A stretch of 61,600 nucleotides of DNA from JAGSOU01 sp049974865 (GCA_049974865.1 JBNGCX010000018.1:1-61600), one strand, 5' to 3'; shown: positions 17,254-25,507, numbered from the stretch's first letter. Notes: a model not told the origin generated them from the letters alone. Translations and numbers: made by a program.

Positions 17254-18350
17254 CCCTGTCCATCACCCTCCGCCATGCCTTCCCGAACTTCGAACTCGAC
17301 GTGGATTTCGAGGCCCCGCCGGGCATCACCGTGCTGTTCGGGCGCTCGGGCTCGGGCAAAACGAGCATCATCAACGCCGTGGCGGGGCTGCTGAAGCCAG
17401 ACGCGGGCCGCGTCGCCGCCGGGGACTGGGTGCTGTTCGACACCGCGCGCGGGCTGTGGCTGCCGCCACACCGCCGCCGGCTGGGCTATATCTTTCAGGA
17501 AAGCCGGCTGTTCCCGCATATGACCGTGCGGCAGAACCTGCTTTTCGGCCGCCGCTTCTCGCCCCGCGGCGACCGGCGCGAGAATATCGAGCACGTGGTG
17601 GCGATGCTGGGCATCGGCCACCTGCTCGACCGCCGTCCGGCGATGCTTTCGGGTGGCGAGAAACAGCGCGTGGCGATCGGCCGGGCGCTGCTGGCCAGCC
17701 CCCGCCTGATCCTCGCCGACGAACCGCTCGCCGCGCTGGACGAGGCCCGCAAGGCCGAGATCCTGCCCTATTTCGAGCGGCTGCGCGACGAGGTCTCGGT
17801 GCCCATCCTCTATGTCAGCCATTCCGCGGCCGAGGTCGCCCGGTTGGCCACCACCGTGGTCGCCCTGCAGGACGGCAAGGTGGCCCGCCAGGGCCCCGCC
17901 GCCGAGGTGCTGAGCGACCCGGGCGTCACCCCGCTGGGCGCGGGCGCCGCCGGCGCCATGCTGGAGGCGCGGGTGGTGACCCACCACCCCGACGGGATCA
18001 GCGAGCTGGACGCGGGCGGCGTGCGGCTGCTGCTGCCACGGGTGCCGCAGGCGCCGGGCGAGCGGCTGCGCATCCGGGTCGAGGCGCAGGACGTCATGCT
18101 CGCCACCGCCCGGCCCGAGGGGATTTCGGCGCTGAACGTCCTGCCCGCGACCGTGCGCGAGGTGCGGCTCGGGGCCGGTCCCGGGGCGCTGGTGCAGCTC
18201 TCCGCCGGGCCGAACATGATCCTGTCGCGGGTCACGCGCCGCTCGGTCGAGGCGATGGGCCTTGCCCCGGGACAGCAGGTCTTCGCGGTGCTCAAGGCGG
18301 TCTCGGTGGCGCGGCAGGACATCGGCCAACTGGGCCCGTTGCAGGCCTGA
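17250..18350 (+). CDS. modC: Molybdate ABC transporter ATP-binding protein
   Basis: The 366-residue ATPase has Walker A FGRSGSGKTSIINAV, Q-loop FQESRLFPHMTV, signature LSGGEKQRVAIGRAL, Walker B LILADEPLAALD and the H-loop VSHSAAEVARL. A C-terminal MOP-like regulatory domain occupies about residues 285-360 (ISALNVLPATVREVRLG), typical of ModC and able to bind oxyanion. The start overlaps the modB stop as ATGA. Confidence 0.95.
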   Translation: MTLSITLRHAFPNFELDVDFEAPPGITVLFGRSGSGKTSIINAVAGLLKPDAGRVAAGDWVLFDTARGLWLPPHRRRLGYIFQESRLFPHMTVRQNLLFGRRFSPRGDRRENIEHVVAMLGIGHLLDRRPAMLSGGEKQRVAIGRALLASPRLILADEPLAALDEARKAEILPYFERLRDEVSVPILYVSHSAAEVARLATTVVALQDGKVARQGPAAEVLSDPGVTPLGAGAAGAMLEARVVTHHPDGISELDAGGVRLLLPRVPQAPGERLRIRVEAQDVMLATARPEGISALNVLPATVREVRLGAGPGALVQLSAGPNMILSRVTRRSVEAMGLAPGQQVFAVLKAVSVARQDIGQLGPLQA

Positions 18351-18467
18351 CCCCCCGCCCCGAAATCGGCCGAAACCCGCCTTTCCCGCGGCCCTGCGGG
18401 CGTTGTCTGTTGACCGCCGCGCGCAAAGCCGCGATTGACGCGGGAAAACCGGCAGTCCCATGACAAG

Positions 18468-19034
18468 ATGACCAAGAGCACCCGACCGAAATCCAGACCG
18501 GCCATCCTGGCCCTCCTCGTCGCCACGACGCTGGCCGCCGGCTGCGTGGCGGTGGTGCCCGTCCCCGTGAACCAGCGCGCCGCCCCCGTGGTCGTACCCG
18601 GCCCGGCGCCTGCCAGCGCGCGCTGCCCGCTGCCCGACGACGCCCGCGCCCGCCGGTCCGAGATCGTGTCGATGATCAACAGCTACCGCCGCAGCCACGG
18701 CCTGTCGCCGGTGCGCTCCGAAAAGCGGATGATGCGCGCCGCGCAGGCCCATGCCTGCGACAACGCCGCGCGGGGCCTCTATTCCCATACCGGATCGGAC
18801 GGCACGGACCTGCGCGGCCGGCTGCTGCGCCAGGGCTTCCGCCCGCGCATCGCGGTCGAGAATACCGGGCTCGGCTTCCGCAAGGATACCGCGCGGATGA
18901 TGGACTACTGGATCAACTCGCCCCAGCACCGCGCCAACCTGCTGAACCCCAAGGTGAAATACATGGGGCTGGGCGTGGCCCGGCCGGCCGGCGGGCGCAC
19001 CGCCTGGGTGCTGAACATGGGCACGCCGCTGTGA
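18468..19034 (+). CDS. CAP-family (SCP/PR1) lipoprotein
   Basis: The 188-residue product has a lipoprotein signal with lipobox LAAGC (acylated cysteine at 25), a Pro-rich linker and a CAP domain. Seen motifs are IVSMINSYRRSHGLSPV, a RAAQAHACDNAARGLYSHTGSDG helix-strand, and YWINSPQHRANLLNPKVKYMGLG. Bacterial CAP proteins are secreted or surface-exposed with unclear activity. The ATG at 18468 puts the signal in register; one 11 codons upstream is less likely. It follows modC by 117 bp and converges on the kinase gene. Confidence 0.85.
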   Translation: MTKSTRPKSRPAILALLVATTLAAGCVAVVPVPVNQRAAPVVVPGPAPASARCPLPDDARARRSEIVSMINSYRRSHGLSPVRSEKRMMRAAQAHACDNAARGLYSHTGSDGTDLRGRLLRQGFRPRIAVENTGLGFRKDTARMMDYWINSPQHRANLLNPKVKYMGLGVARPAGGRTAWVLNMGTPL

Positions 19035-19038
19035 CCCG

Positions 19039-20358
19039 CTAGCGCGCCAGCACCAGCTCGGCGCGCAGGCCGCCCAAGGCGGCGCTCTTGCCCAGGCGCA
19101 GCAGCCCGCCGTGGCTGCGCGCGATGTCCGAGGCGATGGCCAGCCCCAGCCCCACCCCGGTGCCCCGGTTCTGGTTGCGCGCGGCGTCGAGCCGCTGGAA
19201 CGGCTTCATCGCCTCCTCACGCCGCTCGCGCGGGATGCCTGGGCCGTCGTCCTCGACGGTGAAGCGCACCACCTTGTCGGTGATGTCCAGCTCGGCCCGG
19301 GCGCGGCTGCCGTAGCGCAGCGCGTTGTCCAGCAGGTTCTGCAACGCCCGCTCCACCGCCAACGGGCGCAGCATGACCTCGGCCCTCTCGGGCAAGGCGC
19401 CCAGCTCCACGTCGCCGCCGCCGGCGCGCGCCTTGTCCGCCACCCGCTGCAGCAAGGCCGCCGGGTCGCAGGGCTCCGGGTCGTCCAGCGCGTCGGCCCG
19501 GGCGAAATCGAGAAAGGCGTCGAGCATCCGCTCCATGTCCCCGACATCGCGCTGCATGGCGCGGGTGTCCTCGCTCTCCTCGGCCATGGACAGGCTCAGC
19601 TTCAGCCGGGTCAGCGGCGTGCGCAGATCGTGGCTGACGCCCGACAGCATCAGCGTGCGCTGCTCGATCTGCCGCTCGATCCGGTTGCGCATGTCCAGGA
19701 AGGCGTTCCCGGCCGAGCGCACCTCGGTCGCGCCCGAGGGCTTGTAGCGCACGATGCGGCCCTTGCCGAAGGCCTCGGCCGCGCGCGCCAGCCGGGTGAT
19801 CGGCCTGAGCTGGTTGCGCAGGAACAAAAAGGCGATCAGCGTCATCAGCAGCCCCGTGACGATCATCAGCACCAACAGCTGATGCGGGTTCGAGGCCGAG
19901 ACCGCGCGCCGGTCGATCACCACGCCCATCGGCCCCTGCGCGGTGTCGATCAGCAGCCGCAGCTCGCGCGTGTCGGCGGCCAGGTCCACCGCCCGCATCC
20001 CCGGCAGCGCATCGTAGAGCAGCGCCGTCACCGTGCGCCCCGACAGGTCGTAGAACCACCGCGCATCGCTCAGCCCCTCGGGCGCGGGCAGGGTCACCTC
20101 CATGTCCAGCGCCCGCGTCATCCCCTCGATCCGCGCCCGCGCGGCGGCGGCGTCGGGGGCGGTGTCCACCTGCTGCACAAGGTAGGACAGTTCGCGCACC
20201 ACGTTGCGTGTCATCTGCCGGGTGACGCCCTCGAAATGGCGCTGGATGAACACCACCGAGACTACCAGTTGCAGCGTCAGCACCGGCAGCAGCAGAATCA
20301 GCGCCGCCCGTCCGTACAGGCCGCGCGGCAGCGTGCGTTTGATCCATCCGTTGCTCAT
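19039..20358 (-). CDS. EnvZ-like sensor histidine kinase
   Basis: The 439-residue inner-membrane kinase has helices at about 16-35 and 160-180, a small periplasmic sensor, a HAMP domain (FLRNQLRPITRLARAAEAFGKG), the H-box LSGVSHDLRTPLTRLKL, and a HATPase_c domain with N-box LQNLLDNALRYG, DDGPGIP and GVGLGLAIASDIA. This layout matches the EnvZ/ChvG-type group. Its response regulator is not adjacent; the upstream divergent gene is a metallo-hydrolase. The signal sensed is unknown. Confidence 0.9.
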   Translation of the reverse strand: MSNGWIKRTLPRGLYGRAALILLLPVLTLQLVVSVVFIQRHFEGVTRQMTRNVVRELSYLVQQVDTAPDAAAARARIEGMTRALDMEVTLPAPEGLSDARWFYDLSGRTVTALLYDALPGMRAVDLAADTRELRLLIDTAQGPMGVVIDRRAVSASNPHQLLVLMIVTGLLMTLIAFLFLRNQLRPITRLARAAEAFGKGRIVRYKPSGATEVRSAGNAFLDMRNRIERQIEQRTLMLSGVSHDLRTPLTRLKLSLSMAEESEDTRAMQRDVGDMERMLDAFLDFARADALDDPEPCDPAALLQRVADKARAGGGDVELGALPERAEVMLRPLAVERALQNLLDNALRYGSRARAELDITDKVVRFTVEDDGPGIPRERREEAMKPFQRLDAARNQNRGTGVGLGLAIASDIARSHGGLLRLGKSAALGGLRAELVLAR

Positions 20359-20402
20359 GGGATATGACCCTAGGCGCAGCCAGGCCGAAGAGGAAGCGCA
20401 AG

Positions 20403-21302
20403 ATGGATCACGCGGCGTTCAACCCGCCCCCCGGCGAGATGCAGGAACTGGAGCCGGGCATCCGCCGCATCCTCGCGCCGAACCCCTCGCCCATGACCTT
20501 CCGCGGCACCAACACCTACCTGGTGGGCACGCGGCGTCTGGCCCTGATCGACCCGGGCCCCGACGACCCGGAACACCTGGCCGCGATCCTCGGCGCGCTT
20601 TCGCCCGGCGAATCGATCAGCCATATCCTGGTGACGCATTCCCATGTCGACCACTCGCTGCTGGCGCCCGCGCTGCGGCGCGCGACCGGCGCGCCGGTGC
20701 TGGCCTTCGGCGACAGCGCCGCCGGGCGCGACCCCGAGATCGCCACCATCACCGGCCTGGGCGGCGGCGAGGGAATCGATGCCGGTTTCGCCCCCGACCA
20801 TTGCCTCGCCGATGGCGAGAGCGTGGACGGCGACGGCTGGACCCTGGGCGCGATCTGGACGCCGGGCCACATGGGCAACCACATGTGCTTCGCCGCCGGC
20901 GACGCGCTGTTCACCGGCGACCACGTGATGGGCTGGGCGACCTCGATGGTCTCGCCCCCCGACGGCGACCTGACCGCCTTCATGGCCTCGCTGGAGAAAC
21001 TGCAGGGCCGCCACGACCGGGTCTTCTACCCCGCCCACGGCGCGCCGGTAGACGACCCCGAGGCCCGCCTGGCCGGGCTGATCGCCCATCGCCGCAGCCG
21101 CGAGGCGCAGATCCTCGCGGCGCTGGACGCCGGCCCGGCCACGGTCGCCGCCCTGACCGCGCGAATCTATTCCGACGTGCCCGAGGCATTGCTGCCCGCC
21201 GCCGGCCGCAACGTGCTGGCCCACCTGGTCGACCTGACCCGTCGGGGACAGGTCGCGCCGCAGGAAAATCTCTCGGCCCGGGCGGTTTTCGCGCGGATCT
21301 GA
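20403..21302 (+). CDS. MBL-fold metallo-hydrolase, LACTB2-like
   Basis: The 299-residue protein has the metallo-beta-lactamase signature THSHVDHS, a second histidine in TPGHMGNHMC, the aspartate in FTGDHVMGW and H in YPAHGAPV, followed by a C-terminal winged-helix (residues about 225-295) as in LACTB2/endoribonuclease-type members. The exact substrate is unknown; RNA or a thioester is possible. The start at 20403 is chosen over an upstream ATG because family homology begins there. It is divergent from the kinase gene. Confidence 0.87.
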   Translation: MDHAAFNPPPGEMQELEPGIRRILAPNPSPMTFRGTNTYLVGTRRLALIDPGPDDPEHLAAILGALSPGESISHILVTHSHVDHSLLAPALRRATGAPVLAFGDSAAGRDPEIATITGLGGGEGIDAGFAPDHCLADGESVDGDGWTLGAIWTPGHMGNHMCFAAGDALFTGDHVMGWATSMVSPPDGDLTAFMASLEKLQGRHDRVFYPAHGAPVDDPEARLAGLIAHRRSREAQILAALDAGPATVAALTARIYSDVPEALLPAAGRNVLAHLVDLTRRGQVAPQENLSARAVFARI

Positions 21303-21342
21303 GCGGGAAAACGGGGTGTGAAAATTTTCTTCGAAAACCCTC

Positions 21343-21371
21343 TGGACGCCCCCGGACTCGGTTGCTATATG
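21343..21371 (+). promoter_or_regulatory. Candidate promoter of tRNA-Asn
   Basis: TGGACG at 21343-21348 and TATATG at 21366-21371 are separated by 17 bp and end 11 bp before the mature tRNA, a good spacing for a stable-RNA promoter. Confidence 0.5.
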
Positions 21372-21382
21372 ACGCCCCACGT

Positions 21383-21457
21383 TCCGGCGTAGCTCAGCGG
21401 TAGAGCAGTTGACTGTTAATCAATTGGTCGTAGGTTCGATCCCTACCGCCGGAGCCA
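21383..21457 (+). tRNA. tRNA-Asn (GTT)
   Basis: A 75-nt cloverleaf with encoded CCA: acceptor TCCGGCG/CGCCGGA, D-arm GCTC...GAGC, anticodon loop CTGTTAA (anticodon GTT), T-arm GTAGG/CCTAC, discriminator G. All stems pair. Confidence 0.95.
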
Positions 21458-21607
21458 AATCTTCCTCAATGCGTTGATTTGGATGAGAAACCCCAGGCCA
21501 CCGAATGGCCCCGGGGACGACTCGCCCCTGCCCGCACGGAGTCCCGCCGGTCGCGCCCCGCCTTGCTCAGGCCGGGAACGGGGGCGCCGCGCCCCCGCCC
21601 CGACCAG

Positions 21608-22075
21608 TCAAAGGCCCTCCTCGACCGTGCGTGCCCGCTGAGCGTCGCGAATCCGCTCCGGCCAGGTCGACTTGATCCAGGCCAGCACGTCCCGGATCTC
21701 GGCATCCGACAGTTCCCCCTCGAAGCCCGGCATCCCGCTTCGGACGTCGGAGATTCCGAGCCTGTCGAGCACCGCCTGCCCGCCATGTTTGGTGTAGTCG
21801 AACAGGTAGCCGTCGCCGTGGTGCCAGGTATGGCCGCTCGGGTCATGCGGCGGCGCGGGCAATACGCCGTCCGGGCCGGGCTGGCGCCAGTTCGGCATGC
21901 CCTCAAGCCGGGCGCCGTGGCAGCTCGCGCAGGTCTCGGCATAGAGCCGTTCGCCGCGGGCCAGGTCAGCCGCGTCGATCGAGATCGCGGCCGCCCCCTC
22001 GGCCTGCGGCCAGAACAGCGCGGCGGCGACGGCGCCGGTGCAGGCCCCGGCGGCAATGTAGCGTTTCCTCATCAT
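21608..22075 (-). CDS. Monohaem c-type cytochrome of the copper-related operon
   Basis: The 155-residue protein has a membrane or export signal (KRYIAAGACTGAVAAALFWP), one haem motif CASCH with RGERLYAETCASCHGARLEG before it, and a likely axial methionine in GMPGFEGELSDAEIRDVLAWIK. This is a standard small cytochrome c. The start codon overlaps the multicopper oxidase stop (ATGA), so it is translated as the last gene of the operon. It probably carries electrons between the oxidase or its partner cytochromes and the respiratory chain. Confidence 0.9.
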   Translation of the reverse strand: MMRKRYIAAGACTGAVAAALFWPQAEGAAAISIDAADLARGERLYAETCASCHGARLEGMPNWRQPGPDGVLPAPPHDPSGHTWHHGDGYLFDYTKHGGQAVLDRLGISDVRSGMPGFEGELSDAEIRDVLAWIKSTWPERIRDAQRARTVEEGL

Positions 22076-23448
22076 GCGACCCTCAGCCAGGTTTTCATGC
22101 CGGCGGCCTGGTGGCCGAGCATGTGACAATGGAACAGCCAGTCGCCGGGATTGTCGGCGACCATTGCGATCTCGCGGCGCGTGCCGCGCTCCACCAGGAT
22201 GGTGTCGCGCAGCGGGCCGAGGCGGTCCGGCAGGACCTCGCGGAAATGGTGGCCGTGCAGGTGCATCCCGTGCGGGAAGGCGGTGTCGTTGACCAGGGCG
22301 ATCCTCAGCGTCTCGCCGCGCGCGGCCTCGGCCAGCGGCGCCTCGGGCAGGCCCGCGAACCCGTTCAGCGCCCAGACCAGCCCCTCCTGCGTCAGCCCCT
22401 GCATGGATTTCGGCCCCTGCGGGGTCATGGCGTCGCTCAGCCGCCCCATGGCGCCGCCCTCCATCCGCAGGTCGAGCCGCCGGGCGCCGGTCAGTTCCGG
22501 CAGGCCGGTATTCGGATTGGGCGGCAGAGCGTGAGGCGCGGGCCGCGGGGCCTTCGCCGCCTGCCCCGTGACCTCGAAGGCCGCCTGCGCCATCCCGCCC
22601 TCGCGCGTCAGGTGGACGAGATAGGCGGTCTCGCCCGCCGCGACGGTGACGTCCACGATCAGGTCGGCCCGCTGCGCCGGCGCCAGCACCAGCGTTTCCT
22701 GAACCGGCCGGGGCCGGTCGAGCGGCATGCCGTCCAGCGCGACCACCCATCCCTCGAGCCCGGCAAGCGCCAGTTCGAAGATCCGGGCGTTGGCGACGTT
22801 GACCAGCCGCAGGCGCAGGCGTTCGTGGCGGCGCACCGTCCGGGACCAGTCCCCGCGGCCGTTGGTGGTGACGTAATTGCCGATCCGCCCGGCATGGGAG
22901 CGGTCGTGCAGATTGTCGAAATCGTCCGACAGCGCCGCCTCCGGAGTCATCCGCCAGTCGTCGAGCAGCAGCACCTCCTCGGCGTCGATCTCGGGCCGGC
23001 CCTCGGCCTCCTCCACGATCAGCGCGCCGTGAAGGCCCCGCGCCACCTGTTCGGTCGAGCGGTTATGCGCATGATACCAGAACGTCCCCGCGTCGGGCAG
23101 GCGGAAGGCATAGTCGAACTGGCCGCCCGGCGCGACGGCCTCCTGCGTCAGCCCCGGCACACCGTCCATCGCGTTGTCGATGCGGATGCCGTGCCAATGC
23201 ACCGAGGTCGCCTGCGGCAGGCCGTTGACCAGCCGCCGCTCCAGCCGCGCGTTTTGCGGCAGCCGGATCTCAGGCCCCGGCGCGCTGCCCTCGTAGCCCC
23301 AGAGCGCGGTGGGCGGATAGCCCCCGGGCGCGAGCTGCCGCTCGACCGGGCCGGCCCGGAGCGTGGCGGGCGCGGCGGCCCGGACCCCGGCGGGCAGCAG
23401 AACCGCGCCGAGCGCGCCGCCCATCAACTGTCGTCGTGTGATTTTCAT
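22072..23448 (-). CDS. Multicopper oxidase (CueO/CutO-like)
   Basis: The 458-residue periplasmic enzyme has a Tat signal (KITRRQLMGGALGAVLLP) and the four copper-ligand blocks: HWHGIRIDN, FWYHAHNRS, HGMHLHGHHF and HCHMLGHQAAGM. All type 1, 2 and 3 copper ligands are present. Oxidases of this group oxidise Cu(I) to less toxic Cu(II). A methionine-rich copper-binding insert typical of CueO/CutO is missing here; a Met/Gly-rich segment is found instead on the cytochrome c' of the same operon. The gene overlaps its neighbours by 4 bp on both sides. Confidence 0.92.
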   Translation of the reverse strand: MKITRRQLMGGALGAVLLPAGVRAAAPATLRAGPVERQLAPGGYPPTALWGYEGSAPGPEIRLPQNARLERRLVNGLPQATSVHWHGIRIDNAMDGVPGLTQEAVAPGGQFDYAFRLPDAGTFWYHAHNRSTEQVARGLHGALIVEEAEGRPEIDAEEVLLLDDWRMTPEAALSDDFDNLHDRSHAGRIGNYVTTNGRGDWSRTVRRHERLRLRLVNVANARIFELALAGLEGWVVALDGMPLDRPRPVQETLVLAPAQRADLIVDVTVAAGETAYLVHLTREGGMAQAAFEVTGQAAKAPRPAPHALPPNPNTGLPELTGARRLDLRMEGGAMGRLSDAMTPQGPKSMQGLTQEGLVWALNGFAGLPEAPLAEAARGETLRIALVNDTAFPHGMHLHGHHFREVLPDRLGPLRDTILVERGTRREIAMVADNPGDWLFHCHMLGHQAAGMKTWLRVA

Positions 23449-24365
23449 TCGCTGTCACTCCCTCTGGCGCCGCCTCCGGCGCGCTTGTCAAAAAGATAGA
23501 CCGCCATCGCACGGCGGTCCGCCGGGTCGAGCCAGGCCGTGCCCTGCTGCACCACCTCGCCCATGCCCCCGCCGAAGACGTCGCCATCCGGCATCACCCC
23601 CGATTGCAGGGCATAGGAAAGCGACTGCACGCTCCAGCCCGCCTCGCGCAGCGCACCGGGCGTGATCGCGGGGGCCTGATTGCCGCCCGGCAGGTCGTCG
23701 CTGCCCGCCAGCCGCGCCCCCGCCCGGCGCGCACCGAGCGCATTGCGGTCGGTGTGGCAGGCGCCGCAATGGGCCACCCCCTCGACCAGCCAGCGGCCGC
23801 GGTTCCATTCCTCCGACCGGCCCGCGACCGGCGCGGTTTCCGCCGGTTGCAGGAAGGCCGCGCGCCACAGCTTCAGCCCCGCGCGCTGGTCGAAAGGGAA
23901 GGCGATGGCGTTCTCCGGCGCGGGTTCGGCCACCGCCGGAACCGTTCGGAACGCGGCCCAGAGATCGGCGACGTCCCGGTCGCTGAGCCCCGCGTAGAAG
24001 GCATAGGGAAAGGCCGGGTAATAGGGCTCCCCTTCGGGCGAAAGGCCCTGCCGCACCGCGCGGGCAAAGTCCTCGGCCGTCCAGGCGCCGATGCCGTGGG
24101 TGGGATCGGGGGTCAGGTTGGGCGGCACGAAGCGGCCGAAGGGCGTCTCGATGGGCGCCCCGCCCGCCAGCGGCGCGCCGCCCGCCCCTGTGTCGGTATG
24201 GCAGGCGATGCAGCCCGCGGCGCGGGCCAGGTAGGCCCCGCGCGCAGCATCGCCCGCCGGCTCGATGGGGGCCACGGGCCGGCCCACGGGCCATTGCACG
24301 ACCCCGGCCCCGCCCGCCGCGACCAGGGCGATCGCGGCGAGGCCCCAAATCGCGAACCGGGGCAT
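23445..24365 (-). CDS. Dihaem c-type cytochrome
   Basis: The 306-residue protein has an N-terminal hydrophobic anchor (FAIWGLAAIALVAAGGAGVV) and two haem-binding motifs, CIACH at about residue 58 and CGACH at about residue 204, so it is a two-domain cytochrome c of the kind found as electron-acceptor subunits of periplasmic dehydrogenases. The start MPRFAIWG at 24365 is preferred to one 10 codons upstream, which would overlap the cytochrome c' gene. It ends in an ATGA overlap with the oxidase gene. Confidence 0.9.
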   Translation of the reverse strand: MPRFAIWGLAAIALVAAGGAGVVQWPVGRPVAPIEPAGDAARGAYLARAAGCIACHTDTGAGGAPLAGGAPIETPFGRFVPPNLTPDPTHGIGAWTAEDFARAVRQGLSPEGEPYYPAFPYAFYAGLSDRDVADLWAAFRTVPAVAEPAPENAIAFPFDQRAGLKLWRAAFLQPAETAPVAGRSEEWNRGRWLVEGVAHCGACHTDRNALGARRAGARLAGSDDLPGGNQAPAITPGALREAGWSVQSLSYALQSGVMPDGDVFGGGMGEVVQQGTAWLDPADRRAMAVYLFDKRAGGGARGSDSE

Positions 24366-24366
24366 G

Positions 24367-24933
24367 TCAGTCGTCCTCGGCGCGGAAGCGGTCATGGCAG
24401 GCTGCGCAGACCTGGGTGGTCATGGCAAAACCCGCGTCGGCGGGCATCCGGCCGATATCCTCGGCGCTCATGCCCATGCCGGGGGCGGTCTGCCCGCCCA
24501 TCATGCCCGCGCCCATCATGCCGCCACCGCCCATCATGCCGCCCACGGGGCCGCCATGCCGGCCGTTCCCGGCGGCCAGCTCCAGTCCCCGCGCGGCGAC
24601 GCCCAGCTGATCGGCAAGCGCGCTGAACCGGGCCCAATCGGTCCATATCTCGGGCCGCGCCTCGGAGACCGGCGGCGTGGACCCTTCGGGAAAGAGCGCC
24701 GTCAGCGCCTCGCCGGAATGCCCCTCGATCACGCGCGCGGCGGCGCGCACCGCCTGCGGGTCATAGGCCGTGGCGCCGCTCATCATCGGGGTGATACGCC
24801 TTACGGCGTCGCGCATCTCCTCCATCGCCTCCATCCGTTCCTTGACCACGCCGGTGGCCTCGGAATGGGCGAAGGCGGCAACGGCAAGCAGCGACGCCGC
24901 GGCGGCGCCCTGCAGGGTTTTTCGGGTGTTCAT
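24367..24933 (-). CDS. Cytochrome c' with a Met/Gly-rich insert
   Basis: The 188-residue protein has an export signal (TRKTLQGAAAASLLAVAAFAHS), a four-helix cytochrome c' body and the haem motif CAACH at residues 176-180 near the C-terminus, the family position. Between helix 3 and the haem helix lies an extra segment at about 126-157 with eleven methionines among glycines (GGMMGGGGMMGAGMMGG and on), plus a His. Such Met clusters bind Cu(I) in other copper proteins. It has AGGAGG 5 bp before the ATG, directly after a strong hairpin at the end of the preceding leader gene. Ordinary cytochromes c' are about 150 residues with signal. Confidence 0.88.
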   Translation of the reverse strand: MNTRKTLQGAAAASLLAVAAFAHSEATGVVKERMEAMEEMRDAVRRITPMMSGATAYDPQAVRAAARVIEGHSGEALTALFPEGSTPPVSEARPEIWTDWARFSALADQLGVAARGLELAAGNGRHGGPVGGMMGGGGMMGAGMMGGQTAPGMGMSAEDIGRMPADAGFAMTTQVCAACHDRFRAEDD

Positions 24934-24948
24934 GATACCCTCCTGTGC

Positions 24949-24989
24949 TGATCGTTTCCGGCCCCGGCGGGGCCACGGCGAAACGATCA
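24949..24989 (-). promoter_or_regulatory. Stem-loop spanning the leader stop codon, before the cytochrome c' ribosome site
   Basis: On the transcribed strand TGATCGTTTC pairs perfectly with GAAACGATCA (10 bp), and inside it GGCCCC pairs with GGGGCC around GCC (6 bp), with a 5x1 internal loop. The first three bases of the structure are the stop codon of the small leader gene. AGGAGG follows the stem by 4 nt and leads to the cytochrome c' ATG. There is no T-tract, so a translational role fits better than termination. Confidence 0.7.
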
Positions 24990-25304
24990 GGCGCGCGGCG
25001 GCGGAGGATCGGCCGAAAGGGACTGCGAGCGTTCGTGGCGCGGCTCGAAGCGCATGGTGACCGCGCGCATCGGCCGGTCGTGGATCAGCAGCAGCGGCGC
25101 GGCGGCTTCGATGGCTTGCACGCAGACGGCGCCGGCATGGCAGTGACAGGCCATTTGGGTGGCCTCGGCGGCTTGTTGGGCAACGGCACCCGCGGCCTCG
25201 GCGCGGGGCGCGTGCCCGCCGCCATGCGCCTGCGCGCTTCCGGCCAGCCCGGAGGCCAGCAGGATCGCCACGAGGGCGGCAAACAGCGCGGTCAGCAGAC
25301 GCAT
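24987..25304 (-). CDS. CutF-like (DUF2946-type) small exported His/Cys protein with C-terminal PPPP
   Basis: The 105-residue product starts with a signal sequence (MRLLTALFAALVAILLASGL, cleavage near AQA), then His-rich HGGGHAP, a cluster MACHCHAGAVC (C53, C55, C61), and ends ADPPPPRA. This plan, an exported chain with a Cys/His motif and a proline stall-type C-terminus, matches CutF of the Rhodobacter capsulatus cutFOG copper operon as I recall it. It is first in an operon of cytochromes and a multicopper oxidase. The ATG at 25304 is preferred because the signal begins there; ATGs at 25344 and farther upstream would add a poor leader. An 8-codon ORF reading MAVPRCVC overlaps this start. Confidence 0.72.
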   Translation of the reverse strand: MRLLTALFAALVAILLASGLAGSAQAHGGGHAPRAEAAGAVAQQAAEATQMACHCHAGAVCVQAIEAAAPLLLIHDRPMRAVTMRFEPRHERSQSLSADPPPPRA

Positions 25305-25337
25305 CGGGGCACAGCCATTGTCGTTGTCTCGGGAGTA

Positions 25338-25366
25338 AAGATGCATGCGCGGCGTGCGAAGGTCAA
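25338..25366 (-). promoter_or_regulatory. Candidate promoter of the copper operon
   Basis: On the minus strand TTGACC (25366-25361) is followed after 17 bp by CATCTT (25343-25338). The -10 is weak. No CueR-type dyad is visible, which would agree with control after transcription. The rest of the 203-bp gap to the next gene shows only GC-rich inverted repeats. Confidence 0.35.
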
Positions 25367-25507
25367 ACGCCGGCTGGGCGGGGCGCGGCGGGGGACCCCG
25401 CCGCCGACCCGGCGAAGGGCCTTTATTTCCGGCCCGTGCCCGGCCTCGCGCCAGCCGGGCCCCGGGCACCGCCCCCCGGTCAACAAACCGTGAAGACATG
25501 CGCGGCG

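Noticed and set aside
17115..18929. 604-codon minus-strand ORF opposite modC and the CAP lipoprotein
   Set aside because: Shadow of modC; the composition is repetitive His/Gly/Arg without a fold signature.
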